Source: an uncultured Clostridium sp. (GTDB lineage Bacteria > Bacillota > Clostridia > Lachnospirales > Lachnospiraceae). From it: a DNA stretch of 64,000 nt. Each line of letters begins with the position of its first letter. Position 1 is the stretch's first letter. This document shows positions 57,105-64,000 of the stretch, piece by piece. A model generated the notes under the pieces. It made no database searches, was not told the DNA's origin, and was given only the letters and a program-made list of their open reading frames with translations. The stretch covers positions 24,767-88,766 of the forward strand of contig CAMNRM010000013.1 of NCBI GenBank assembly GCA_946553025.1, given 5' to 3'. The translations under genes were made by a program, and so were the position numbers.

Positions 57105-58892
57105 ATGTATCGTTCACATGTATTGGTCTGCGGCGGAACCGGATGTACTTCCTCTGGAAGCCCACAGATTATTGAAAGATTAAAAGATGAGATTGAAAAG
57201 CAGGGCCTGCAGGACGAGGTGGCGGTTATCCAGACCGGATGCCACGGTCTTTGTGCACTTGGCCCGATTATGATTGTTTACCCGGATGCAAGCTTTTACT
57301 CCATGGTTAAGGTGGAGGATATCCCGGAGATCGTTTCCGAACACCTGTTAAAGGGACGTGTGGTTACCCGGCTTCTCTACGATGAAACCGTAACCAGCGG
57401 CGGCGTTAAGGCGCTTATTGATACCGATTTCTATAAGAAGCAGCACCGTGTAGCGTTAAGAAACTGCGGTGTGATTAACCCGGAAGTGATTGACGAGTAC
57501 ATAGGAACCGGCGGTTACGAGGCATTGGGCAAGGTTTTAACCGAGATGACCCCGGACGATGTTATCCAGGTTCTTTTGGATTCCGGCCTGCGCGGAAGAG
57601 GGGGCGGCGGCTTCCCGACCGGCTTAAAGTGGAAGCTGGCAAAGCAGAACGACGCCGATCAGAAGTATGTCTGCTGTAATGCCGACGAGGGTGACCCGGG
57701 TGCATTTATGGACCGTTCCGTACTGGAAGGCGATCCCCACGTTGTACTGGAAGCGATGGCGATTGCCGGTTATGCGATTGGCGCAAGTCAGGGTTATATC
57801 TACGTTCGTGCAGAGTACCCGATTGCCGTTGACCGCTTAAAGATTGCGATTGAGCAGGCGAGAGAGTATAATTTATTAGGAAAAGATATTTTCGGAACCG
57901 GTTTTGATTTTGATATTGACCTGCGTCTTGGCGCTGGTGCGTTTGTGTGCGGTGAGGAAACAGCCCTGATGACCTCCATCGAAGGCAAGAGAGGCGAGCC
58001 TCGTCCACGTCCTCCGTTCCCGGCACAGAAAGGTCTGTTTGGCAAGCCAACCATCTTAAATAACGTGGAAACCTATGCGAATATTCCGCAGATTATCTTA
58101 AACGGCGCGGACTGGTTCGCTTCGATGGGAACCGAAAAATCCAAGGGAACCAAGGTATTTGCCTTAGGCGGCAAGATTCATAATACCGGTCTGGTAGAGA
58201 TTCCGATGGGAACCACCCTGCGCGAAGTTATCGAAGAGATCGGCGGCGGCATCCCCAACGGCAAGAAGTTTAAGGCGGCACAGACGGGCGGCCCGTCCGG
58301 CGGATGTATCCCGGCAGAGCATTTTGATATTCCGATTGACTATGATAACCTGATTGCCATCGGCTCCATGATGGGTTCCGGCGGTCTGATTGTTATGGAC
58401 GAGGACGACTGTATGGTCGATATCGCCAAGTTCTTCTTAGAGTTTACGGTGGAAGAGTCCTGCGGTAAGTGTACGCCATGTCGTGTCGGCACGCGCCGTA
58501 TGTTAGAGATCTTAACGAAGATCACCAAGGGTCAGGCGACGATGGAAGATTTGGATAAGCTCGAAGAGCTTTGCTACTATATTAAGAACAATTCCCTCTG
58601 CGGTCTTGGCCAGACAGCGCCGAACCCCGTGCTTTCCACGCTTCGCTATTTCCGCGACGAGTACGAGGCACATATTAAAGAGAAGAGATGTCCGGCTGGT
58701 GTTTGTAAGTCCCTTCTTTCCTATGTTATTGATCGGGATAAGTGCCGCGGCTGTACATTGTGTGCAAGGAATTGTCCGGCAGGCGCAATTATCGGTTCGG
58801 TGAAGAACCCGCATATTATTGATGCTGAGAAGTGCGTGAAGTGCGGCGCTTGTATGGAAAAATGTAAGTTTGGCGCTATCGTGAAGAAATAA
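57105..58892 (+). CDS. hydB: HydB/NuoF-like FMN and NAD(H)-binding subunit
   Basis: 595 aa. An N-terminal thioredoxin-like ferredoxin (GGTGCTSSGS, VIQTGCHGLC), then the NuoF core (GLRGRGGGGFPTGLKW for NADH/FMN, NADEGDPGAFMDR, GAGAYVCGEE-like GAGAFVCGEETAL), and a 4Fe-4S site ESCGKCTPCRVGTRRM. A C-terminal pair of ferredoxin clusters follows (CRGCTLCARNCP, CVKCGACMEKC). This is the electron-bifurcating subunit in HydABC enzymes. AAGGAGGA precedes the ATG. Confidence 0.96.
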   Translation: MYRSHVLVCGGTGCTSSGSPQIIERLKDEIEKQGLQDEVAVIQTGCHGLCALGPIMIVYPDASFYSMVKVEDIPEIVSEHLLKGRVVTRLLYDETVTSGGVKALIDTDFYKKQHRVALRNCGVINPEVIDEYIGTGGYEALGKVLTEMTPDDVIQVLLDSGLRGRGGGGFPTGLKWKLAKQNDADQKYVCCNADEGDPGAFMDRSVLEGDPHVVLEAMAIAGYAIGASQGYIYVRAEYPIAVDRLKIAIEQAREYNLLGKDIFGTGFDFDIDLRLGAGAFVCGEETALMTSIEGKRGEPRPRPPFPAQKGLFGKPTILNNVETYANIPQIILNGADWFASMGTEKSKGTKVFALGGKIHNTGLVEIPMGTTLREVIEEIGGGIPNGKKFKAAQTGGPSGGCIPAEHFDIPIDYDNLIAIGSMMGSGGLIVMDEDDCMVDIAKFFLEFTVEESCGKCTPCRVGTRRMLEILTKITKGQATMEDLDKLEELCYYIKNNSLCGLGQTAPNPVLSTLRYFRDEYEAHIKEKRCPAGVCKSLLSYVIDRDKCRGCTLCARNCPAGAIIGSVKNPHIIDAEKCVKCGACMEKCKFGAIVKK

Positions 58893-58907
58893 GGGAGGAA
58901 AGAACAA

Positions 58908-60650
58908 ATGGAAAATGTTACATTAAAAATCAACGGCATGGAAGTTTCTGCGCCGAAGGGTTCTACGATCCTCGAAGCAGCAAGACTTGCCCACATTGAA
59001 ATTCCTACCCTGTGCTTTTTAAAGGAAATCAATGAAATCGGTGCCTGCCGTATCTGTGTAGTTGAGGTTAAGGGGGCAAGAAGCCTGGTGGCCTCCTGCG
59101 TATACCCGGTTGCTGAGGGTATGGAAGTGTGGACGAATACACCTAAGGTACTCGATTCCCGCAAGAAAACCCTTCAGCTTTTACTGTCGAACCATGATCG
59201 GAAGTGCTTATCCTGCGTAAGAAGCGGAAACTGCGAATTACAGCAGCTTGCCAGAGAACTTGGCGTGGATGATGAAGGCTACTACGACGGCGATAAGACG
59301 CCTTCCTGTATCGATGATTCCGCAGCACACATGCTGCGCGACAACTCCAAGTGTATCCTCTGCCGCCGCTGCGTAGCGGTCTGCGAGAATGTACAGGGTA
59401 TCGGTGTCATCGGGGCAAACGAGCGCGGGTTCCACACGAATATCGGTTCTGCGTTTGAGATGGGCCTGGGCGAAACGTCCTGCGTATCCTGCGGACAGTG
59501 TATCGCTGTATGTCCTACCGGGGCATTGACCGAAAAATCCTGTATCGACGATGTACTGGCAGCCATCCACGATCCGTCCAAGCATGTGATCGTACAGACG
59601 GCACCGGCAGTTCGTGCAGGCTTAGGCGAAGAGTTTGGCTATCCGATCGGAACGGATGTCGAGGGCAAGATGGCAGCCGCCCTGCGCCGGATTGGATTTG
59701 ATAAAGTATTTGACACGGATTTCAGTGCGGACTTAACCATTATGGAAGAGGCACATGAATTTATCCACCGCGTACAGAATAACGGCGTACTTCCGCTGAT
59801 TACCTCCTGTTCTCCGGGCTGGGTAAAATACTGTGAGCATTATTTCCCGGATATGACCGAAAACCTTTCTTCCTGCAAGTCGCCGCAGCAGATGTTCGGC
59901 GCGATTGCAAAGAGCTATTATGCGGAGAAGGCCGGCATTGACCCGAAGGATATCGTATCCGTATCGGTAATGCCGTGTACGGCGAAGAAGTTTGAAATTG
60001 GACGTGCAGACGAGGACGGCGCAGGCTATCCCGACGTGGATTATTCCATGACGACCAGAGAACTGGCGCGGATGATTAAGAAGGTTGGCCTTAAATTCAG
60101 AGAACTGCCGGAAGAGAAGTTTGACGAGCCGTTAGGACTGGCAACGGGTGCCGGCGTAATCTTTGGCGCAACGGGCGGCGTTATGGAAGCAGCCTTAAGA
60201 ACCGCAGTGGAAACGCTGACCGGCGAAGAGCTTGCCGATGTTGATTTTGTGGATGTCAGAGGTACAGAAGGAATTAAGGAGGCAACCTACAAGGTAGCGG
60301 GAATGGATGTTAAGGTTGCCGTAGCTTCCGGTCTTGGCAATGCGAGAAAGCTTTTGAATATGGTGAAGAACGGGGAAGCCGACTATCACTTTATTGAAAT
60401 TATGGGATGTCCGGGCGGATGTGTCAACGGCGGCGGACAGCCACAGCAGCCAGGGCATGTAAGAAATACCGAGGATATCCGTGCACTGCGGGCAAAGGTG
60501 CTTTACGATCTGGATAAGAACAACCCGATCCGTAAGTCCCATGAGAATCCGGCGATTAAGGAACTGTATGCGACCTACCTGGGCGAACCGGGAAGCAAGA
60601 AGGCGCATCATCTGCTGCATACGACGTATGTGAAGAGAAGCATAAATTAA
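58908..60650 (+). CDS. hydA: HydA, catalytic [FeFe]-hydrogenase subunit
   Basis: 580 aa. An N-terminal [2Fe-2S] domain (CFLKEINEIGACRICVVEV) and a His/Cys 4Fe-4S site (CLSCVRSGNCELQ), then two ferredoxin clusters (CILCRRCVAVC, CVSCGQCIAVCP). The H-cluster domain has ITSCSPGWVKYCE, VMPCTAKKFE and EIMGCPGGCVNGGGQP, and a C-terminal small-subunit-like tail. The first motif reads TSCSPGW instead of TSCCPGW. The active-site maturation genes hydEFG are not in the window. Last gene before a strong terminator. Confidence 0.97.
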   Translation: MENVTLKINGMEVSAPKGSTILEAARLAHIEIPTLCFLKEINEIGACRICVVEVKGARSLVASCVYPVAEGMEVWTNTPKVLDSRKKTLQLLLSNHDRKCLSCVRSGNCELQQLARELGVDDEGYYDGDKTPSCIDDSAAHMLRDNSKCILCRRCVAVCENVQGIGVIGANERGFHTNIGSAFEMGLGETSCVSCGQCIAVCPTGALTEKSCIDDVLAAIHDPSKHVIVQTAPAVRAGLGEEFGYPIGTDVEGKMAAALRRIGFDKVFDTDFSADLTIMEEAHEFIHRVQNNGVLPLITSCSPGWVKYCEHYFPDMTENLSSCKSPQQMFGAIAKSYYAEKAGIDPKDIVSVSVMPCTAKKFEIGRADEDGAGYPDVDYSMTTRELARMIKKVGLKFRELPEEKFDEPLGLATGAGVIFGATGGVMEAALRTAVETLTGEELADVDFVDVRGTEGIKEATYKVAGMDVKVAVASGLGNARKLLNMVKNGEADYHFIEIMGCPGGCVNGGGQPQQPGHVRNTEDIRALRAKVLYDLDKNNPIRKSHENPAIKELYATYLGEPGSKKAHHLLHTTYVKRSIN

Positions 60651-60737
60651 GGCAGTGTGGATTCTTTGGAATTTGTGCAGTGCATTACAGGGTACTTGGG
60701 AATAAAGGTAAAGTGATTTGTGCCGTGAGTGCCTGGT

Positions 60738-60784
60738 AAAACCGGGGTAAAGCTGTGGGATAAGAACAGATTTGCCCCGGTTTT
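60738..60784 (+). terminator. Terminator of the hyd operon
   Basis: AAAACCGGGGTAAA pairs with TTTGCCCCGGTTTT (14 bp) around a 19-nt loop, ending in TTTT. Confidence 0.9.
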
Positions 60785-60881
60785 GTGTGCCATTACAGGA
60801 TGGCAGATTTTAACAGGAAATTTTTGCTTCTGTAGATGAAAACAGGAACAAATTTTCTGTGATGTTTAGGAGAGTATGGCA

Positions 60882-62885
60882 ATGAAGCAGAGTAAAGAAG
60901 AGGGCAGGCGGGGACGAGTGTCCAGAAAAGGCTGGGGGATAACAGGGAAGTTAGCTTCAGCGATTGTTGTGAGTGTTGTGATTGCCGTGGCTATTTTATT
61001 TGCGGTGGTATATAGTAAAATGTCCCATACATTGCTGGAAAAGAGTGAGGATTTGCTGCAGACTACGACCGACCGGACACTGCAGGAAACCAGGGCATGG
61101 ATGAACAGTACACTGACCATGCTGGAAACGCAGAGAGATACCATTGAATATGAGGATATGGATATTGATGCCATGATGGACTATATCCGTCATACCGTGG
61201 ATAAGAATGATGCTTATCCTGCCGGACTGTATGTGGCGCTTACGGACGGTTCGCTGTACCATGCTTCCTTTGTGCCCGGGCCGGAGTTTGATTCTACAGC
61301 AAAAAGCTGGTATCAGGACGGATTGAAATCGGACGCATTTATTCTGGGCGACGTGTATTTTGACGAGGACAGCCAGTCCTATGTGGTGGGGGCTTCCGGT
61401 GTGCTCAAAAGCAGGAGCGGCGCTGTGCGCGGAGTTGCCGCGGCGGATGTGTACCTGGACTCTATTTCTAAAATCGTCAGTACGGTGCAGATAGAGGATA
61501 CGGGCGGTATCTTTTTGGTGGATACCCGAACCGGTACGATTATCGGTCATCGTGACCCTGAACTTACCGGGCAGAGTCTGAATGAGATTAGCGAGGGGAT
61601 GTACGCTTACGCCAACCAGCAGATCGGCGCAGGAAAGACAGGGTTGTCCCTTTATGAAAATACCTATATTCAGGTAGAAAATGTTCCGGGTAGTGACTGG
61701 ATGGCAGTTGCCTATGTTTCCCGGTCGGAGGTTTTAAGGGAACTTGGACAGCTGACGGCAACGATGCTTTCGGTGGCTGTTTTTGCAGTGCTGGTTCTGA
61801 TTCTTCTGGTGGTCATTCAGGTTCGGCGTGTAATTGGCCGCCCGGTTAAAGAATTAAGCCTGGTGGCTACCCGGATTGCCCAGGGAGAACTGGATCAGTC
61901 CATTCACTACCATTCCAGAGATGAACTTGGCGTGCTGGCAGATGACTTTAACCAGGTTACGCTTCGGCTCAAGGACTATGTGGAGTATATTCAGGAGATT
62001 TCCGAAAAACTGCGGGAGATTGCCGGGGGAAATCTGGCATTTACTTTAGAGCATCAGTACACCGGCGAGTTTGAAAAGATTAAGATTGCCCTGGAAGAAA
62101 TATCGCGGGCGTTAAACGGCACGATGGGTCAGCTGCAGGCGGCCTCCCGGGATGTCGCTGCCGGTGCGCAGCAGGTTTCCGGCGGTGCGATGACCCTGTC
62201 CCAGGGCTCCACCGAGCAGGCGGCCGAGGTGGAAACCCTGGCTAAGCATATCGGCGCGGTATCCGACAGTGTGCATAATATTACCAAGGGTGCGCAGGAA
62301 GCCAGCCGTATTTCTAAGGAAGTAAAGAGCGGGCTGCTCTCAAGCAATGAAAAGATGCAGAATATGACGGAGGTTATCCAGAGAATCAGCGATAAATCGA
62401 CGGAAATTCACAAGATTGTCAAGACAATTGAAGATATTGCCTTCCAGACGAATATCCTGGCGCTGAATGCCGCCGTGGAAGCCGCAAGGGCAGGAACTGC
62501 CGGAAAAGGCTTTGCTGTGGTTGCCGACGAAGTCCGTGCTCTGGCAGGAAAGTCCTCTGCAGCAGCCCAGGAAACTACGCTTCTTCTGAGCCAGACGGTG
62601 GAGTCCATGAACGAAGGTGTGCTGGCAGCCCAGGAAACCGCAGATTCTATCTTAAAGGTTGTGGAACATGCAGATGAGATGAATAAGCTGATTGACGGCA
62701 TCGCCAATTATACCAGGGAACAGGACGCCAATGCAGCGGAAATTACCCACGGAATCGACCAGATTTCCACCGTTGTCCAGACCAATGTAGCCACAGCCGA
62801 ACAAAGCGCCGCCGCCAGCGAACAGCTGTCCGGGCAGGCCGTAATGCTGCGGGAACTGGTGGCAAAATTTAAGCTGAAGGATTGA
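60882..62885 (+). CDS. Transmembrane methyl-accepting chemotaxis protein with dCACHE sensor
   Basis: 667 aa. A membrane segment (about 20-42), an extracellular double-CACHE sensor (about 45-285: [54 protein letters not shown]), a second membrane segment (about 290-312), HAMP (312-365), and a signalling domain with [40 protein letters not shown]. The ligand may be an amino acid or organic acid. ATG 60882 is better spaced from AGGAG (60868-60872) than ATG 60876. No flagellar genes are nearby. Confidence 0.93.
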   Translation: MKQSKEEGRRGRVSRKGWGITGKLASAIVVSVVIAVAILFAVVYSKMSHTLLEKSEDLLQTTTDRTLQETRAWMNSTLTMLETQRDTIEYEDMDIDAMMDYIRHTVDKNDAYPAGLYVALTDGSLYHASFVPGPEFDSTAKSWYQDGLKSDAFILGDVYFDEDSQSYVVGASGVLKSRSGAVRGVAAADVYLDSISKIVSTVQIEDTGGIFLVDTRTGTIIGHRDPELTGQSLNEISEGMYAYANQQIGAGKTGLSLYENTYIQVENVPGSDWMAVAYVSRSEVLRELGQLTATMLSVAVFAVLVLILLVVIQVRRVIGRPVKELSLVATRIAQGELDQSIHYHSRDELGVLADDFNQVTLRLKDYVEYIQEISEKLREIAGGNLAFTLEHQYTGEFEKIKIALEEISRALNGTMGQLQAASRDVAAGAQQVSGGAMTLSQGSTEQAAEVETLAKHIGAVSDSVHNITKGAQEASRISKEVKSGLLSSNEKMQNMTEVIQRISDKSTEIHKIVKTIEDIAFQTNILALNAAVEAARAGTAGKGFAVVADEVRALAGKSSAAAQETTLLLSQTVESMNEGVLAAQETADSILKVVEHADEMNKLIDGIANYTREQDANAAEITHGIDQISTVVQTNVATAEQSAAASEQLSGQAVMLRELVAKFKLKD

Positions 62886-63022
62886 TTTTTTTGCCGGAGG
62901 AAGGCGACCGGGGGGATTATCAGGAATGAGGCTTAGCGGCTGACAGAAGGGCGTTAGAGGAAAGAGAAGAGAAAAAAGAATAGAGAACTGGAAAAGAAAT
63001 CTGGAAAAGAAAAGGAATACAG

Positions 63023-63065
63023 AAAAAACCTCCGGCTGCTTAGGATTGCGGCTGGGGGTTTTTTT
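63023..63065 (+). terminator. Terminator after the chemoreceptor
   Basis: AACCTCCGGCTGC pairs with GCGGCTGGGGGTT (13 bp with G-T pairs), flanked by an A-run and seven T; it may also serve the convergent mazF transcript. Confidence 0.85.
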
Positions 63066-63099
63066 GTTTTGGATTTTTGGGTTTTTAGGTTTTTGATTC

Positions 63100-63426
63100 T
63101 TAAAAAAATGCTTTTATATAGGCTAGTGTTTTATCCAGCAGATCTTTCGGCAGTTTTTCCACAAACTGGATATTTCGGCTTGTGACGTCCAGGCATTTCA
63201 TATGTTCTGTTAAGATTACTCCGGTTGTTTTCGTTCGATTGTCTAATGGGATGTGCAGAGGAAATTTGTTATTAGTATTCGTAATAGGACATACAACAGC
63301 AAATTTTGTTCTTATGAAAAACTGCTCGTTACTGATAATGATCCCTGGTCGCCTTCCTCCCTGTTCGTGACCGGATTGAGGACTAAAATCTAAAAATACG
63401 ATATCGCCTTGTTTGGGATGATACAT
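63100..63426 (-). CDS. mazF: MazF-family endoribonuclease toxin
   Basis: 108 aa. PKQGDIVFLDFSPQSGHEQGGRRPGIIISN is the conserved first part of MazF, with the expected catalytic Arg in GGRRP. VCPITNTNNKFPLHIPL and LTEHMKCLDVTSRNIQFVEKLP follow. It cleaves mRNA at short sequences when freed from its antitoxin. ATG 63426 overlaps the antitoxin stop by one base (TAATG), giving translational coupling. Confidence 0.95.
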   Translation of the reverse strand: MYHPKQGDIVFLDFSPQSGHEQGGRRPGIIISNEQFFIRTKFAVVCPITNTNNKFPLHIPLDNRTKTTGVILTEHMKCLDVTSRNIQFVEKLPKDLLDKTLAYIKAFF

Positions 63427-63671
63427 TACCACACTTCCCTTCCCACAGGCAGTCCCCAGTCGAATGCTTCGGGTGTATATTCTCCGTCATAGCCCTGGAA
63501 GATATCATCGATTGTAAGTTCTTTTTTCTCCTTTACCTTGGTAATCACCAGATTATCATTTACCCGGTTTAATTCTACAACATCATTCTCCATCATACCC
63601 AATGCTTCAAGAAAAGCTTTTGGTATTCTTATCCCCTGGGAATTTCCCCATTTTTGAATAGTTGCCTGCAC
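63426..63671 (-). CDS. mazE: MazE-like AbrB/SpoVT antitoxin
   Basis: 81 aa, GTG start behind AAAGGAGA. An N-terminal AbrB/SpoVT swapped-hairpin domain (MQATIQKWGNSQGIRIPKAFLEALG, VELNRVNDNLVI) binds DNA as a dimer. The C-terminal acidic tail (TIDDIFQGYDGEYTPEAFDWG) should cover the MazF active site. Neutralises the adjacent toxin and represses the pair at the GTATATAC repeats upstream. Confidence 0.94.
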   Translation of the reverse strand: MQATIQKWGNSQGIRIPKAFLEALGMMENDVVELNRVNDNLVITKVKEKKELTIDDIFQGYDGEYTPEAFDWGLPVGREVW

Positions 63672-63694
63672 AAAACCATCTCCTTTTTCTTTTT

Positions 63695-63724
63695 AGTATA
63701 TACTATTGTATATACATCTGTCAA
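63695..63724 (-). promoter_or_regulatory. mazEF promoter with overlapping GTATATAC operator
   Basis: On the minus strand TTGACA (63724-63719), 18-bp spacer, TATACT (63700-63695). GTATATAC-TATT-GTATATAC (63696-63715) fills the spacer and -10. Each octamer is itself a palindrome, well suited to a dimeric AbrB-fold repressor. Confidence 0.85.
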
Positions 63725-63852
63725 TGGATTTCTATGGTTAATGGTTTTCCTTTTGCAGCGGTTATTTGTTGTTCTTATGCCTTCTGTCCAGCCATTTATT
63801 TCACATTTAGCAAATATTTTTTCCTGCACAATTGATGAACCTGGAAATACCT

Positions 63853-64000
63853 TTACATTTGGTTAAAATAATCAAACCAAGCAGCCAATATATCTGCTCT
63901 GTTTTCCATGATGTAACGTCCTATTTTTTTTAAATCCTTTTGAGGTACTTGTGAGTTAAAAGTTTGTAACACTAAGAAACCATGGAATCCCACGGTTTTG
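63853..64000 (-). CDS. C-terminal end of a DUF4160-like protein (partial)
   Basis: An open minus-strand frame enters from the right edge and stops at 63853-63855. The last part, DLKKIGRYIMENRADILAAW then FDYFNQ, resembles the C-terminal helix of DUF4160 proteins, often found beside toxin-antitoxin pairs. Only 48 codons are visible, so assignment is tentative. The stretch 63725-63852 shows no convincing gene. Confidence 0.45.
   Translation of the reverse strand, partial: KTVGFHGFLVLQTFNSQVPQKDLKKIGRYIMENRADILAAWFDYFNQM

Noticed and set aside
63629..63829. Minus-strand open frame upstream of mazE
   Set aside because: Overlaps the mazEF promoter and operator, low-complexity composition, and no family resemblance.
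1..64000. CRISPR array
   Set aside because: No run of identical 25-40 bp repeats with unique spacers; the only tandem arrays are the 19-bp units at 48944 and the two 30-bp units at 22725, which have no variable spacers.

Overview
The window looks like chromosome of an anaerobic Gram-positive gut-type Clostridia, most likely a Lachnospiraceae member. The reasons are strong AGGAGG-type ribosome binding sites, lipobox lipoproteins, many AT-rich terminators, a trimeric NADH/ferredoxin-linked [FeFe] hydrogenase (HydABC) operon, and the families present (FIST, DUF3842, mannose-type PTS, divergent HSP90, serine recombinases). No taxonomic search could be run.

Layout. 1-2.2 kb: a large serine recombinase and a small winged-helix remnant, probably the end of a mobile element. 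2.3-10 kb: two sugar-binding proteins, a histidine kinase and a response regulator, then a mannose-family PTS (EIIA, B, C, D) and a degenerate HPr-like protein; the layout matches LevQRST/LevDEFGX of streptococci. 10.1 kb: tRNA-Arg(ACG). 10.4-12.2 kb: a lipoprotein. 12.3-20.6 kb: an oligopeptide ABC transporter, an S66 LD-carboxypeptidase and a convergent alanine racemase, which suggests cell-wall peptide recycling. 20.7-24.8 kb: an HxlR regulator divergent from an NAD(P)-binding protein, a Zn-macrodomain/SirTM pair (reversible protein ADP-ribosylation) and a GNAT enzyme. 24.9-26.5 kb: a small three-gene ATPase cassette (copy A). 26.5-29.7 kb: recJ and glyA. 30-35.7 kb: a URO-D-like enzyme, a CUT1 sugar ABC transporter, a GntR regulator and a DUF3842 protein. 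36-41.2 kb: FIST protein, soluble chemoreceptor, HSP90 and an unknown partner.

41.65-48.05 kb is a 6.4 kb AT-rich element carrying a large serine recombinase. It has inserted into an M23 peptidase gene: the 12-bp core GATGGGCGTTCC is present at both junctions, and removing the element restores the peptidase reading frame exactly. Its cargo is two tandem copies (B and C) of the cassette seen at 24.9 kb. In each copy I read (i) a protein with an ABC-type signature (LSSG/LSTG) but no Walker A, (ii) a small protein with Walker A and B but no signature, and (iii) a protein with acidic motifs resembling the RloB/TOPRIM nuclease group. My hypothesis is an ABC-type ATP site split between two polypeptides and coupled to a TOPRIM-like effector, plausibly an anti-phage or mobile-element competition system. 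This is the best candidate here for an undescribed system.

49-52 kb: a NusG-II domain protein and an exported flavoprotein with two FMN-binding domains and a fumarate-reductase-like FAD domain. 52-60.7 kb: two divergent hydrogenase blocks. Leftward runs a likely sensory/regulatory module (DRTGG, anti-sigma-like ATPase, hydrogenase-like Fe-S protein, DRTGG, PHP). Rightward runs hydC, an ATPase, a 2Fe-2S protein, hydB and hydA. 60.9-64 kb: a transmembrane chemoreceptor, a mazEF toxin-antitoxin pair and the end of a further gene. A ~26-bp imperfect palindrome recurs at least six times, always a few tens of bases after a stop codon.
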